Of a stretch of DNA of 64,000 nucleotides, positions 1 through 12,836 are shown in pieces; position 1 is the first letter of the stretch, and every line of letters begins with the position of its first letter. A program made the translations under genes and the position numbers. The notes under the pieces are model-generated. The model was given only the letters and a program-made list of their open reading frames with translations. It did no database searches and had not been told where the DNA came from. The stretch comes from Saccharophagus degradans 2-40. Lineage in GTDB: Bacteria > Pseudomonadota > Gammaproteobacteria > Pseudomonadales > Cellvibrionaceae. The DNA lies in NCBI RefSeq assembly GCF_000013665.1, contig NC_007912.1, forward strand, positions 4,993,532 through 5,057,531. Direction: 5' to 3'.

Positions 1-35
1 CCCGCTTCTATGGCAGCAATTAAAGTATTACTCAT
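1..35 (-). CDS. ROK-family sugar kinase (fructokinase-like), N-terminus only
   Basis: The first 35 bases, read on the minus strand, start with ATG and encode MSNTLIAAIEAG before the window ends. This matches the beginning of ROK-family fructokinases/mannokinases, whose N-terminal phosphate-binding motif runs IEAGGTK. Only 12 residues are visible, so the family call rests on that short motif. The position downstream of a TonB receptor and near an MFS sugar permease fits a kinase that phosphorylates the imported sugar, probably fructose or a related hexose. The gene lies beyond the receptor's terminator and so may have its own promoter. Confidence 0.55.
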   Translation of the reverse strand, partial: MSNTLIAAIEA

Positions 36-49
36 AATCTTTACCGTAT

Positions 50-105
50 AAAAAAGACCGCTACTACATACGTAACAACATTTATAACAACTATGTAGTA
101 GCGGT
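50..105 (-). terminator. Intrinsic terminator of the TonB receptor gene
   Basis: A perfect 14-bp inverted repeat (57-70 with 92-105) lies just past the stop codon of the minus-strand receptor gene. On the minus strand it is followed by a run of six T (bases 55 to 50), giving a classical stem-loop plus U-tract. Confidence 0.8.
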
Positions 106-115
106 TAAGATTCGC

Positions 116-2554
116 CTAGAACTGATACTTGACTGACAAGCTAGTAGAGCGTCCGGCGATGGATCTAGCGCGTACATAGTCTGCACCGCTAATAGAGATA
201 GGAGTATTTTCTTCAGCTTCGGTCACGCCAATTTGATCAAAAATATTGTTAACCGCTAGCGAAACCGTAAAGCCGTCTGCAAGGCCAAAATTAACGTAAC
301 CATTAACATAGTTGTAACCATCAAGCGTGTAGTCGTTGGCGTCTTGCGCGTAGGAATCGGTGGTGCCTATGAGTGTCAAGCCAGCGCTGTGATCACTCCA
401 AGCATAGGATGCTGTTGTTGAATAAACTAAATCGGCTTGGCGGCGAGGAGTATTACCAATTAACGATGCATCGTTACTGCTCACAATTTCTGCTTGAGTC
501 CAAGTCGCGTTTGCAAGTAGCGTAACTGCACCAAGATTCGCAAACGTTTCTAGCTCTAGCCCAGTAGATTCATATTCACGAACACGCGCGGTTAATGTGC
601 TGCCATTGGTACCTTCAGAGTTTACATCGTCGGTTTGAACATAAAATGCTGTGGCAAAAATACCGGCGTAGTCACCTTCGCGCTTATAACCAAATTCGTA
701 TTGGCGCACTCGGTTTTCCACCGCACCATCCACAACGGTACCATCTACAATAAAGCCACCGTCACCTAAGCGGTCTGTGTTCGCGCGGCCGCCATCACTG
801 ATGTTGGCAAAAATAGCGGAGTAATCGTTAAGTAAATAGTTTGCACCCAAAGCATAGGAGGTATATGCCCAATCGTATTTATATTGGCTGCCTGCAATTG
901 ACGCCTGGCTGATAGTTTGAGCTTGGCTTTCTGCGAGAGAGATTTCTCCATTGCCATCAAAATCAACACTGTTATTCGCACCAAACGCGTAATGACCAAT
1001 TGCATCGCCGCTATCGCTGCGAACACTAGCGCTTACACTTAAGTCGTCATTAATATTTGCATTTAAAGCAATGTAGACCGCGTCTAAGTTTGTTTCTAGC
1101 GCGGTATCGCGATAACAACAGTAACCCCAGTCAGGCGCGCCGTAAGCAACTAAGCCACCTGTTGTTAGTTGGGCGTCGTCTTCATAAGCATTTAGTAGGC
1201 GCGTTTCATCCGCTACATCTGCAATATAGGTTTGCCAATACCAGTTTATATCTATGGCTTGGCTTGCTGTGTAATAGCCAGCGGTAATATCCCAGCTATC
1301 AAATTGTTTGGTTAAGCTAATATCGTTACTAAAATTATTTAAACTATTAATATCGTTATCAAACGTACGAATATTTTGAATTAAGCCGTTGCCATTAAGG
1401 TTTGCCAAGTCGCTTGCACTTAGTAGTTCTCCCGCGTTTTTACCAGAAGCATAGGCCAAGCCGTTTGCGCTACCTAAACCAGAAGCAATACCTGAAGGGT
1501 CTGACGCCGCGCCAATATTTGCGCTGAACGCACCAACAAATTTACCTGAATTCTGGGCAACTCGAAATTTTTCACTAAGAATTAGGTCGTCAGTTATATC
1601 AAACTGAATTTGACCGCCGATCACTTGTGATTTTACTGAGCTACCATCACCAATACTTGAATGGCGTACACCTGTTCCGCCATCACCGGTTTGTATTGCA
1701 AGCAGTTCACTTGGAATATTAGAAGATTTGAGGGCATCGAAACCAGTAATGCTATCGCCACCCGCGCGCATAGGCATGGGCAAGTAGGTGGTGGTTTTGT
1801 CATCTAGCACTTTGCCGTATACACGCACATAGCCGCGATCAAATTCTTTTTTAATACTCAGCTTTAATTGGCCACCTTTGTTACCATTAAACCCTGTGTC
1901 TCGCACACCTTCACCGGTGCGATAGTAGCCGCCAACGTGGAACATCCAACCGTCAGAAAATGGACTGCCGTACTCAAAGTCCATGCGGTTTGAGTCGTAA
2001 TCAACGCCGGTGCTAAAGCCAACACTACCGCCTTCCTCCTCACCTGTTTTACTTACAAAGTTAATAACAGCAGCAGGGGAGTTACTTGCCAATGTAGCTG
2101 AAGTACCGCCTTTGACGGCCTGAATTTGGCTAACTGTCCAGTCATAACTAAGATAGTTATCGGCGTTACCTACAATTACATCGCCGTATTGCATTACAGG
2201 CAAACCATCTTCATGCAGTTGCATAAACTTGCCACCACCGGATGCTACGGGTATGCCGCGAATAGAAAGGTTGGTATTACTCTCACCGGCTGACGCTTCT
2301 GAGCGCACACCAGGAATGGCTAAGAAAATTTCTGTGGTACTGCGGGCCACACTGTTTTCTACCCGCTCGGGTGACAAGGTGGTAGAGGACACACTTGCAT
2401 CCATTTTTGTTTGTTGGGTAGGTAAGCCCGTCACTAATACTTCTTCCAGCGCGAGTCCCGTCGACTCTGCATGGGCAAAACCCGCGATCGCCGAAGCAAC
2501 CATGAAACTTAAGACATTCTTAGCTAATACTTGGTTAGTGTTTTGTGTGCTCAT
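116..2554 (-). CDS. TonB-dependent outer membrane receptor (probable sugar/oligosaccharide importer)
   Basis: 812 residues. Residues 1-29 form a signal peptide ending in AHA. A TonB-box-like segment EEVLVTG follows at about 38-44, then a plug domain (about 50-170, with the conserved LSIRGIP segment) and a 22-strand barrel ending in an aromatic residue (SVKYQF). Receptors of this type take up substrates across the outer membrane using TonB-ExbBD energy. The ATG at 2554 has a good ribosome site (AGGTGA, 7 bases upstream). A divergent MFS permease, a LacI-type tandem operator between them and a ROK kinase downstream resemble sucrose or oligosaccharide uptake loci such as the Xanthomonas sux genes. 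The substrate is an inference; no carbohydrate-active enzyme is visible in this part of the window. Confidence 0.9.
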   Translation of the reverse strand: MSTQNTNQVLAKNVLSFMVASAIAGFAHAESTGLALEEVLVTGLPTQQTKMDASVSSTTLSPERVENSVARSTTEIFLAIPGVRSEASAGESNTNLSIRGIPVASGGGKFMQLHEDGLPVMQYGDVIVGNADNYLSYDWTVSQIQAVKGGTSATLASNSPAAVINFVSKTGEEEGGSVGFSTGVDYDSNRMDFEYGSPFSDGWMFHVGGYYRTGEGVRDTGFNGNKGGQLKLSIKKEFDRGYVRVYGKVLDDKTTTYLPMPMRAGGDSITGFDALKSSNIPSELLAIQTGDGGTGVRHSSIGDGSSVKSQVIGGQIQFDITDDLILSEKFRVAQNSGKFVGAFSANIGAASDPSGIASGLGSANGLAYASGKNAGELLSASDLANLNGNGLIQNIRTFDNDINSLNNFSNDISLTKQFDSWDITAGYYTASQAIDINWYWQTYIADVADETRLLNAYEDDAQLTTGGLVAYGAPDWGYCCYRDTALETNLDAVYIALNANINDDLSVSASVRSDSGDAIGHYAFGANNSVDFDGNGEISLAESQAQTISQASIAGSQYKYDWAYTSYALGANYLLNDYSAIFANISDGGRANTDRLGDGGFIVDGTVVDGAVENRVRQYEFGYKREGDYAGIFATAFYVQTDDVNSEGTNGSTLTARVREYESTGLELETFANLGAVTLLANATWTQAEIVSSNDASLIGNTPRRQADLVYSTTASYAWSDHSAGLTLIGTTDSYAQDANDYTLDGYNYVNGYVNFGLADGFTVSLAVNNIFDQIGVTEAEENTPISISGADYVRARSIAGRSTSLSVKYQF

Positions 2555-2646
2555 CGACTTTCACCTGTATATGTACTTAGTATTTATAGTTAAAAACGGG
2601 CTCTTTGGCCGCAGTTTGATTTGGCTACATTTCAACCATAGATCAA

Positions 2647-2684
2647 TTACAAACGATTGCAAAATAAATTGCAACCGATTGCAA
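2647..2684. promoter_or_regulatory. Tandem LacI-family operator between TonB receptor and MFS permease
   Basis: Two related palindromes lie in the divergent intergenic region: TTACAAACGATTGCAA (2647-2662) and TTGCAACCGATTGCAA (2669-2684). Both have the central CG and flanking TTGCAA half-sites typical of LacI/GalR-family operators. Their centres are 22 bp apart, two helical turns, so two dimers would sit on the same face of the DNA. They lie roughly midway between the two start codons and could control both genes. No LacI-type regulator gene is in the window. Confidence 0.65.
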
Positions 2685-2768
2685 TAAACTTTTTTTGGTC
2701 ATAAACTAGCTATATGGTTTAAAACATAAACAATTGACTAGAGCGTACTAAGCGCCAGAGGCCTACAA

Positions 2769-3992
2769 ATGACGAATCAAATATTGAGCGAGAGGGAGAA
2801 AAAGTCTGTTAAGTGGCTGACTTTTATCATGTTTTTAATATTCGCTATGACCACAGATGCAGTAGGGGTAATTATCCCAGAGGTGATTAAAACCTTTGGT
2901 CTAACCCTTACCCAAGCCGCAACTTTTCACTATGCAACGATGATAGCCATAGCAGTGTCTGGTATTTGTTTAGGCTATTTAGGCGACAGGTTCGGCAGAA
3001 AGCTAACCATTGTAGGCGGCCTAGCCTTGTTCGCTTTGGCGAGTTTTCTTTTCGCAGTAGGTTCGAGTTTCGGCTTCTTTTTATTACTTCTCGTAGCCAT
3101 TGGCACCGCCGTTGGCATATTTAAAACAGCCGCACTCGCGCTTATAGGCGATATCTCTTCAACACCTGCTGAACATACTAAAACAATGAATCTGGTTGAG
3201 GGGTTTTTCGGTATTGGCGCCATAATTGGGCCAGCATTAGTCGTTTATCTGCTCGCGCAAGGTATTTCTTGGACATACCTTTATGTTGTGGCTGGTGGGC
3301 TGGCCGTTTTACTCATTGTTTTAGCTTCTGTTAGCCGCTACCCAGAACAAGCTAAAGAAGTGGATTTATCGGTAAATTGGAAGGCAGCGTTTAGCTTAGC
3401 AAAAGATTGGTATGCGCTTTTCTTCTCTAGCGGTATAGCTTTGTACGTAATTGTTGAGTGTGCGATTTATGTATGGATGCCAACTTGGTTTTTAGAATAC
3501 GACGGCAACTACCCTCTATTGGCTACTTACGCCTTATCTGTGTTTTTTATATTGCGCGCAGCGGGGCGGTTTTTAGCCGTTTTAGTGCTTAATTTAATGA
3601 GCTGGCAAATGGCAATGGTGGTTTGTACTGGTGCTATTTTTGTTTGCTACCTAGGAAGCATCGTTCTTGGCGTAAACTATGCTGTTTGGCTCTTACCTGC
3701 TTCAGGTTTATTTATGTCGCTAATTTACCCTACATTAAACTCCAAGGGCATAAGCGGTTTCGAGCCCCATAAACACAGCTCGGCTGCCGGTTTAATATTG
3801 TTTTTTACTGCCGTAGCAGCCGCCGTTGGGCCGTTACTAATGGGAGTTATTGGTGACTTCTTTGGTCATTTAATTTTTGGTTTTGTTTTCTGTGCCGCTT
3901 GTGCTGGTGCACTGTTTTTAGGTTGCATATTCAACTTTATAAAAGACCCATCCTCTCAAAGGCTTAGTGCAATCTCTTTAAAACATAGTTGA
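2769..3992 (+). CDS. Major facilitator superfamily permease (probable sugar transporter)
   Basis: 407 residues with about twelve hydrophobic segments and the MFS loop 2-3 signature GYLGDRFGRK near residues 70-79. Transporters of this type move small solutes across the inner membrane, usually with protons. The gene is divergent from a TonB receptor and shares a LacI-type operator region with it, which suggests the pair carries the same sugar across the two membranes. The start ATG follows CGCCAGAGG by a few bases. The family is clear; the substrate is unknown. Confidence 0.85.
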   Translation: MTNQILSEREKKSVKWLTFIMFLIFAMTTDAVGVIIPEVIKTFGLTLTQAATFHYATMIAIAVSGICLGYLGDRFGRKLTIVGGLALFALASFLFAVGSSFGFFLLLLVAIGTAVGIFKTAALALIGDISSTPAEHTKTMNLVEGFFGIGAIIGPALVVYLLAQGISWTYLYVVAGGLAVLLIVLASVSRYPEQAKEVDLSVNWKAAFSLAKDWYALFFSSGIALYVIVECAIYVWMPTWFLEYDGNYPLLATYALSVFFILRAAGRFLAVLVLNLMSWQMAMVVCTGAIFVCYLGSIVLGVNYAVWLLPASGLFMSLIYPTLNSKGISGFEPHKHSSAAGLILFFTAVAAAVGPLLMGVIGDFFGHLIFGFVFCAACAGALFLGCIFNFIKDPSSQRLSAISLKHS

Positions 3993-4008
3993 AAAAACTA
4001 AAAACCAT

Positions 4009-4036
4009 AAAAAAGGGAGCCATTGGCTCCCTTTGG
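4009..4036 (-). terminator. Terminator of the atp operon (possibly bidirectional)
   Basis: A perfect 10-bp stem (4012-4021 with 4025-4034) and 3-base loop lies between the convergent MFS gene and atpC. On the minus strand the stem is followed by a six-T run, making it the strong terminator of the ATP synthase operon. On the plus strand only three T follow, so termination of the MFS transcript would be weaker. Confidence 0.85.
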
Positions 4037-4057
4037 TATTCACTAATAATCGATCTA

Positions 4058-4480
4058 TTAACGCTGTAGCTTTTTGCGGATAGCTTGCAAGGTGCGGAGC
4101 TGTGCAGCAGATTCTGCCAATTGTGCGGCGGCTTTGGAGTAGTCCAAACCTTCGCTAGATTGGATAGCCTGCTCGGCTTCTTTCATTGCAGCTTCAGCGG
4201 CGGCTTCATCCATGTCGCCTGCGCGTAAAGCGGTATCTGCAAGAACGGTTACTACGTGTGGCTGTACTTCTAAGTAACCGCCAGATACGTAGAAGATTTC
4301 CTCTTCACCGTCTAATTTTTTAACTCTTACTGGGCCGGGCTTAAGCGCGGTTAGCAGTGGAGCGTGACCGTAGTTTATACCTACGTCACCCTCTACTGAT
4401 GCGGCAACTAAAAGCTCGATTGCCCCAGAAAAAATTTCTTGCTCGGCGCTAACAATGTCGCAATGTACTGTCATTGCCAT
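4058..4480 (-). CDS. atpC: F0F1 ATP synthase subunit epsilon
   Basis: 140 residues, the usual length. The N-terminal beta-sandwich (about 1-85, with the conserved [12 protein letters not shown] stretch) is followed by the two-helix C-terminal hairpin (about 90-140, rich in Ala and Glu). Epsilon sits on the central stalk with gamma, couples rotation and inhibits ATP hydrolysis. It is the last gene of the atp operon, 22 bp after atpD, with the operon terminator just beyond. Confidence 0.97.
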   Translation of the reverse strand: MAMTVHCDIVSAEQEIFSGAIELLVAASVEGDVGINYGHAPLLTALKPGPVRVKKLDGEEEIFYVSGGYLEVQPHVVTVLADTALRAGDMDEAAAEAAMKEAEQAIQSSEGLDYSKAAAQLAESAAQLRTLQAIRKKLQR

Positions 4481-4502
4481 AGTTCCTGCCTCGATTAGCA
4501 GC

Positions 4503-5933
<1,431 letters not shown>

Positions 5934-5967
5934 TTAAATTAAAAATCAAATGTCAGGGTAGGCCGTA

Positions 5968-6828
5968 TTACACCGCGGCTGCGCCGCTTACGATTTCTGA
6001 CAGTTCTTGTGTAATAGCTGCTTGGCGCGCTTTGTTGTAAACCAACTGCAAACCGTCGATTAAGTCACCGGCATTATCGGTGGCGTTTTTCATCGCGATC
6101 ATTCGTGCAGCTTGCTCACATGCGCCGTTTTCTACTACGGCCTGGTACACCTGAGATTCGATGTAACGCACCAATAAACCGTCTAGCAATTCGCGTGCTT
6201 CGGGCTCATAGATGTAATCCCATTGGTGCTGTAATTTTTTGTCTTCATCTGGCTGTAAAGGCAGAAGTTGCTCTACCGATGGTAATTGAGTCATAGTGTT
6301 CACGAACTCGTTACCTACCAAGTAAAGCTTGTCGATTTTCTGCTCGGCAAACGCATCTAGCATAACTTTAACGCTGCCAATCAAATCGGATACCTTGGGT
6401 TTTTCGCCTATATCACGCACGCTTGCAACGATGTTGCCGCCCACGGAATTAAAGAACGAAGTACCTTTTGCGCCGATCATGCACAGGTCTACACCAACGC
6501 CTTTATCGGCCCACGCTTTACTGTGGACGATAACTTGCTTAAACACGTTAACGTTTAAGCCACCACACAGACCGCGGTCTGAGGATACGATGATGTAACC
6601 GACTCGTTTAACTTCACGCTCTTGCAGATAAAGGTGCTTATACTCTGGATTACCATTGGCTAAGTGGCCAACAACAGCGCGCATGCGGCTGGCGTAGGGC
6701 TTACCTAGTTCCATGCGGTCCTGGGCGCGACGCATTTTACTGGCCGCTACCATTTCCATTGCACTGGTAATCTTTTGCGTATTTTTGATACTACCTATTT
6801 GGGTACGTATTTCTTTACCGCTTGCCAT
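5968..6828 (-). CDS. atpG: F0F1 ATP synthase subunit gamma
   Basis: 286 residues with the characteristic N-terminal helix ([20 protein letters not shown], forming the central shaft) and a matching C-terminal helix ending in [22 protein letters not shown] marks the Rossmann-like middle domain. Gamma is the rotor shaft between the F1 head and the c-ring. It starts 6 bp after the atpA stop codon, so the two are probably translationally coupled. Confidence 0.97.
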
Positions 6829-6834
6829 GATGCT

Positions 6835-8376
6835 TTACCAAGTTTGCGTGGCTTTAAAGGTATCCAAAGCAGACTTCAGTTGCCCAGCGATTTCATCGCT
6901 GTAGCTTCCGCCGTTCATGGTGTTCATCAAATCGGCGTGCGAGCTGTTCATGTAAGACAGCAATGCAGATTCGAAATCACCAATTTTGGAAACTTCTACG
7001 TCTTTCAAGTAGCCTTCGTTCGCAGCGTAAACAACAACAGCCATTTCACCCACGCTTTGTGGAGAGTACTGCTTTTGCTTCATCAATTCGGTTACGCGCT
7101 CACCGTGCTCTAACTGAGCTTTGGTTGCTTCGTCCAAATCGGATGCAAACTGAGAGAAAGCCGCCAATTCGCGGTACTGCGCAAGTGCGGTACGAATACC
7201 ACCAGACAATTTCTTAATTACTTTAGTCTGAGCAGAACCACCAACACGAGAAACCGAGATACCTGCGTTCATTGCAGGACGGATGCCGGCGTTGAATAGG
7301 TCTGTTTCAAGGAAGATCTGACCATCGGTAATAGAAATTACGTTGGTAGGTACGAATGCAGAAACGTCACCAGCTTGAGTTTCGATGATTGGCAATGCGG
7401 TTAAAGAACCGGTTTTACCTTTCACTTCACCGTTGGTGAGTTGCTCTACGTAGTCAGCGTTTACACGTGCAGCGCGCTCAAGTAAGCGTGAGTGCAAGTA
7501 GAAAACGTCACCTGGGTAGGCTTCACGGCCTGGTGGACGACGTAGTAACAAAGAAATTTGACGGTAAGCCCAAGCTTGTTTAGTCAAATCATCATAAATA
7601 ATAAGTGCGTCTTCGCCGCGATCGCGGAAGTATTCACCCATAGTACAGCCCGCAAAAGGAGCCAAGAACTGCATAGATGCTGGGTCAGAAGCGGTAGCAG
7701 CAACAACAATGGTGTGATCCATTGCGCCGTGCTCTTCTAATTTACGCACAACAGATGCAACAGACGATGCTTTTTGACCAATAGCCACATAGATACATTT
7801 AATACCTGTACCTTTTTGGTTAATGATGGCATCGACAGCAACAGCTGTTTTACCTGTTTGGCGGTCACCAATAATCAATTCGCGCTGACCACGGCCGATT
7901 GGCACCATGGTATCAACTGCTTTCAAACCAATTTGCACTGGCTGATCAACGGACTGACGAGCAATTACGCCCGGTGCAATTTTTTCGATTGCGTCAGTTT
8001 TCTTGGCGTTAATAGGGCCTTTACCGTCGATTGGGTTACCTAGTGCATCGACAACGCGACCACAAAGCTCTTCACCAACAGGCACTTCCAAGATACGACC
8101 TGTACACTTACAGGACTGACCTTCGGCAACGCCTTGGTAATCACCCAATACAACTGCACCTACTGAATCGCGCTCTAAGTTAAGCGCAATACCGTAAACA
8201 CCGCCTTCAAATTCAATCATCTCACCGTACATAACATCGGCAAGACCGTGGATACGAATAATACCGTCGGTTACAGAAACCACGGTGCCTTCGTTTTGCG
8301 CTTCGGTAGAAACCGCTAGGTTGTCTATCCGTTGCTTAATAATTTCGCTAATTTCGGAAGGATTCAGCTGTTGCAT
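6835..8376 (-). CDS. atpA: F0F1 ATP synthase subunit alpha
   Basis: 513 residues. The N-terminus ([17 protein letters not shown]) is the classic delta-contacting helix, followed by the beta-barrel domain. The non-catalytic nucleotide site has the P-loop GDRQTGKT (about 169-176), and the ATP-synthase signature includes [14 protein letters not shown]. Alpha alternates with beta in the F1 head. It lies between atpH and atpG in canonical order. Confidence 0.98.
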
Positions 8377-8413
8377 ACTGTAATTCCTTAAATTCTGAAT
8401 TTCGGACCCAGAG

Positions 8414-8950
8414 TCAAACGTTCATAGCTTCAGCAAGCTTTGCTAAACGTCCGCGCACAGAACCATCTATTACGGTGTCACCCGCTCGGATGAGCGCACC
8501 ACCTAGCAGGGCTTTATCTACCGCCGTGCTTAGGGTGACTTCTCGATCCAGTTTTTTGCTAAGCGCTTCAACCAGTTTTTTCTCTGTCGCTGCGTCTATT
8601 TCAAACGCGGTCTCTACGGTCACATCAAGTGATTTTTCTTGATTAGCTTTGTAAAGATCAAACAAAACAGAAATTTCTGGGAGTAGGGCTAAACGTCGAT
8701 TATCCGCCAATACGTGTATAAAGTTTTGTTGCTTTTCAGCAAGCTCTTCGCCACATAGCGCAACAAAAGCATCGGCTTTTTGTTGCGCAGTTAAGCCAGG
8801 AGCAGACAAAACAGTTTTTACACGGTCGACTTGAGAAACTGCAGCTGCTGTCGCCAACGCTTTGGACCAACCACCTAGGTCGCTGGCATCGCGTGCGGCA
8901 ATAAAAGCAGCTTTAGCGTAGGGTCGAGCTAATGTCGTAAATTCTGCCAT
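8414..8950 (-). CDS. atpH: F0F1 ATP synthase subunit delta
   Basis: 178 residues. The N-terminal helical bundle begins with [10 protein letters not shown], a delta/OSCP signature, and the C-terminus carries [20 protein letters not shown], the conserved region that contacts the b stalk. Delta links the top of the F1 head to the peripheral stator. Located 20 bp downstream of atpF. Confidence 0.96.
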
Positions 8951-8970
8951 GACGTTTTCTCAGCCCCCGA

Positions 8971-9441
8971 TTAAAGCTCTGCAGCTAGTTTGTCCAGCAT
9001 TTCGCTGTGCGCTTTGGCATCTACTGTAGTGCCAAGCACTTTTTCAGCACCTTGAATGGCCAATGCTGCAACCTTGCCACGCAATTCTTCGCGCGCTTGG
9101 GCAACTTGACGTTCAATTTCTGCCTGGGCAGCAGCTTTAATACGCTCGCCTTCTGCGACTGCAGCTTCTTTAGCTTCTTCAACAATTTGGTTACCGCGCT
9201 TGTTAGCTTGCTCCACAATAGTGGCCGCTTGCTCTTTTGCTTCGGTTAATTGTTTGCCCGCTTTTTTCTGAGCCAATTCTAAATCTTTATCGGCGCGATC
9301 TGCTGCTTCTAAGCCTTCTGCAATACGTTTTTCGCGCTCTTCCATCATAGCGATGAGCTGAGGCCATACGTACTTCATGCAGAAAAGAATAAAAGCAATA
9401 AACGTTAATGATTGCCCGATAAGTGTTAGGTTGATATTCAC
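8971..9441 (-). CDS. atpF: F0F1 ATP synthase subunit b
   Basis: 156 residues: one N-terminal membrane helix (about 5-27) followed by a long charged, Ala/Glu/Lys-rich coiled coil (about 30-140). As a homodimer it forms the peripheral stalk that holds the F1 head against rotation. The length equals that of the E. coli b subunit. Confidence 0.97.
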   Translation of the reverse strand: MNINLTLIGQSLTFIAFILFCMKYVWPQLIAMMEEREKRIAEGLEAADRADKDLELAQKKAGKQLTEAKEQAATIVEQANKRGNQIVEEAKEAAVAEGERIKAAAQAEIERQVAQAREELRGKVAALAIQGAEKVLGTTVDAKAHSEMLDKLAAEL

Positions 9442-9484
9442 ACCTACACCTCTCTAATTAGTTGCTGGAAGGGTGATAGCAAAA

Positions 9485-9745
<261 letters not shown>

Positions 9746-9798
9746 TTATTAAGATAAAAAAGTAAAAGTTAAAAATGTAAAACGTAAAACTAAAAAAA

Positions 9799-10755
<957 letters not shown>

Positions 10756-11139
10756 TTAAAGTCTAAAGTTTTTGGCTACCTGCAGGCCGATAAACCACTG
10801 CAGAACCACCATGAAACCAAAGCCGATAAATAAAAACTCTACCTGCAGTGGCTGAACAAATCGAAATACTAAGGCAAACCCTACTGCCGCTAGAGCCAGT
10901 TTGCCCGATTGCCCCCAACTAAACGAGCGGGCTATCCAACGCGCTGCTTGAGCGCCTCGGTATCGAAAAGCGTAATAGGTAAAATAAAGATTGGGGAGCA
11001 TATAAACAATTGCCCCAAGCAGGAATGATTTAGCCGCAAGCGGGTGCACCAAAAACCCAATGAGGGACAGTGGTATCACACATGCGAGCTGAACCAGTAT
11101 GCTAAACCGAACCGGGTGAAATGTTCTTTTAGTAATAAT
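10756..11139 (-). CDS. atpI: ATP synthase assembly protein I, probably with a non-canonical AUU start
   Basis: Small membrane protein with about four helices that helps build the c-ring; first gene of the atp operon. The first standard start in frame is GTG at 11079, but it would cut the first membrane helix in half and has no ribosome site. The frame stays open up to a stop at 11155-11157, encoding KRTFHPVRFSILVQLAC directly before the GTG, which completes helix 1. In that stretch the only plausible starts are two ATT codons (11139 and 11136), preceded by GGAAGG at 11144-11149. I therefore place the start at an ATT; the GTG form (107 residues) is the conservative alternative. Confidence 0.8.
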   Translation of the reverse strand: MITKRTFHPVRFSILVQLACVIPLSLIGFLVHPLAAKSFLLGAIVYMLPNLYFTYYAFRYRGAQAARWIARSFSWGQSGKLALAAVGFALVFRFVQPLQVEFLFIGFGFMVVLQWFIGLQVAKNFRL

Positions 11140-11648
11140 CTTACCTTCCGCGTTTTAACCTAGCTAAGCCCTTACTGCTTCACCAACCGAACTACATACC
11201 AAAAAGTGGCCACAGCATTTTGCCGAGGTCACGAAATGTTAAATATGTGGAACGAGGGCAAAGTAGGGAAGCATGGATTCGAGGGGTAAGATACCCGCGA
11301 TTTGCCTACTTGATAGTTACCTTAGAAAGCGCGACTTTTGCGCCCCGGCACCACCTTATCCTCTTTATACACCAGTTACGCCCAATCGAGTTTTAAAGCC
11401 GTCATTTGGGCGCTTGGGATTATAGGGAGTAAGTAGTGCACTATCAAGGGCGGCAACGCCTGCGGGCAAATCTAACGTGAAATAGTTGCTTGTGGCGGCG
11501 AATAGAACAGATTTAAAGCCAATTTTGGCCTGACCAAAACAAAATTCACGGCTTTTAAGAAGCAATCCACACGTAGTATGCTTTCACCCGCACTAAACAT
11601 TTCACCCACACCTATGGAAACAAACTTCATACAATCGGGACGCTAATA
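11140..11648. other. Intergenic region upstream of atpI, presumed atp promoter region
   Basis: About 500 bases between the divergent atpI and the TPR-protein gene. It must hold the promoter of the atp operon, but I could not pick out a convincing -35/-10 pair. An open frame at 11365-11565 (minus) has no ribosome site and no recognisable protein features, so I do not call it a gene. Confidence 0.4.
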
Positions 11649-12836
11649 ATGACAAGCCACAACCTTACTGCACCCAACGCAATTACCCGTATTTTAGCGC
11701 TGCTGTTTTTACTGTTTACAACCACCCAGGCTGCGTATGCCGCCCCAAAGAAAAGCTTCGCCGAAGAGCTAGATGCTTTGGGCGCAAACTTTAGCGAATA
11801 CATGAACCAGCAGGACTTCGTTGCCGTACTCAACCTATTCGATACCCAGCAGCTTGCTTCTAGCGTAAGCGACCAACTGGAACTGACTGGAAAATTCAGA
11901 AAAGACTTCGAAACAGGTATGTTGCAATCCCTTAATTCACCCCAGTGGTTGCGCAACTTTTTGCAGCAGGGTACCCCAACGTTTATTTCGAAAGGCGCCC
12001 GCAAAATAGACGGTAAATATCGCGCAATAGTACGCATAGATTACGAAACAGGCGGCCACAACTTTTTAGAATTACAGTGTAAACGCAACCAAGCCGGTGA
12101 GTTAAAAATAGTCGATTTCTTTATAGCGACTACAGGGCAAAATGTTGTGGCCACACTGGTGGATACCTCCGCCCTGTTACTTAAGCAACAATCCGGCGTT
12201 GTGGCTAAGCTGATAGCCGCCTACCAAGGTGAGGAAAACCTCCAACAAAAAATTAAACAAATCAATGAATTACGCAGCCAAGGCAAATTCGCAGAAGCCC
12301 ACAATATCCTACAAAGCTTGCCGGATTCCGTGCGAGACAGCGAAATAATTGTGTCGATGTCCATCATGTTATCTAGCAACATTAGCGACGAGCTATACAG
12401 AGCAGACTTAAACAGGCTGGCCAAGCTATACGGCGACAAACCAAGATTCAGCTTTATGCTGATAGATCACTATTTTTACGAAGAAGATTTTACCAACGCC
12501 CTTAAGGCAACCGGTATTATGCAGAAGCGCTACGGCACCGATGCTGCACTGCTAAATCTCCAAGGCCGACTTTTGCATTTAGATGGCAAAGGTAAAAAGG
12601 GCAACAAAGCGTTAGAAGCCGCTATTAAGGCCGAACCCTATACCATTGATGCCTACTGGTCGTTAATGGAGTTTTACGCAGCCGATAAGCAATTTCAGCT
12701 GGCAGTAGACACGATGTCCCGCATGGAGAATCAGTTTGACTACACTTTTAGTACTGACGATTTCGATACATCAGACCCGACAATGGCTTCGCTTGTAAAC
12801 AGCGATGCCTTTAAGCAAAAAGTAGGAACACCTTAA
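11649..12836 (+). CDS. Exported TPR-like protein of unknown function
   Basis: 395 residues. A signal peptide (about 1-31, ending in AYA before APKKSF) suggests export to the periplasm. Residues about 35-175 are a globular alpha/beta region with no motif I recognise. The second half (about 195-380) is helical with TPR-like spacing (LNLQGRLLHLDGKGKKGNKAL, IDAYWSLMEFYAADKQFQLA), a protein-protein interaction scaffold. It stands alone, divergent from the atp operon. No catalytic motif is seen, so no function is assigned. Confidence 0.75.
   Translation: MTSHNLTAPNAITRILALLFLLFTTTQAAYAAPKKSFAEELDALGANFSEYMNQQDFVAVLNLFDTQQLASSVSDQLELTGKFRKDFETGMLQSLNSPQWLRNFLQQGTPTFISKGARKIDGKYRAIVRIDYETGGHNFLELQCKRNQAGELKIVDFFIATTGQNVVATLVDTSALLLKQQSGVVAKLIAAYQGEENLQQKIKQINELRSQGKFAEAHNILQSLPDSVRDSEIIVSMSIMLSSNISDELYRADLNRLAKLYGDKPRFSFMLIDHYFYEEDFTNALKATGIMQKRYGTDAALLNLQGRLLHLDGKGKKGNKALEAAIKAEPYTIDAYWSLMEFYAADKQFQLAVDTMSRMENQFDYTFSTDDFDTSDPTMASLVNSDAFKQKVGTP

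Noticed and set aside
11365..11565. Minus-strand 66-codon frame upstream of atpI
   Set aside because: No ribosome site, no recognisable protein pattern, and it lies in the presumed promoter region.
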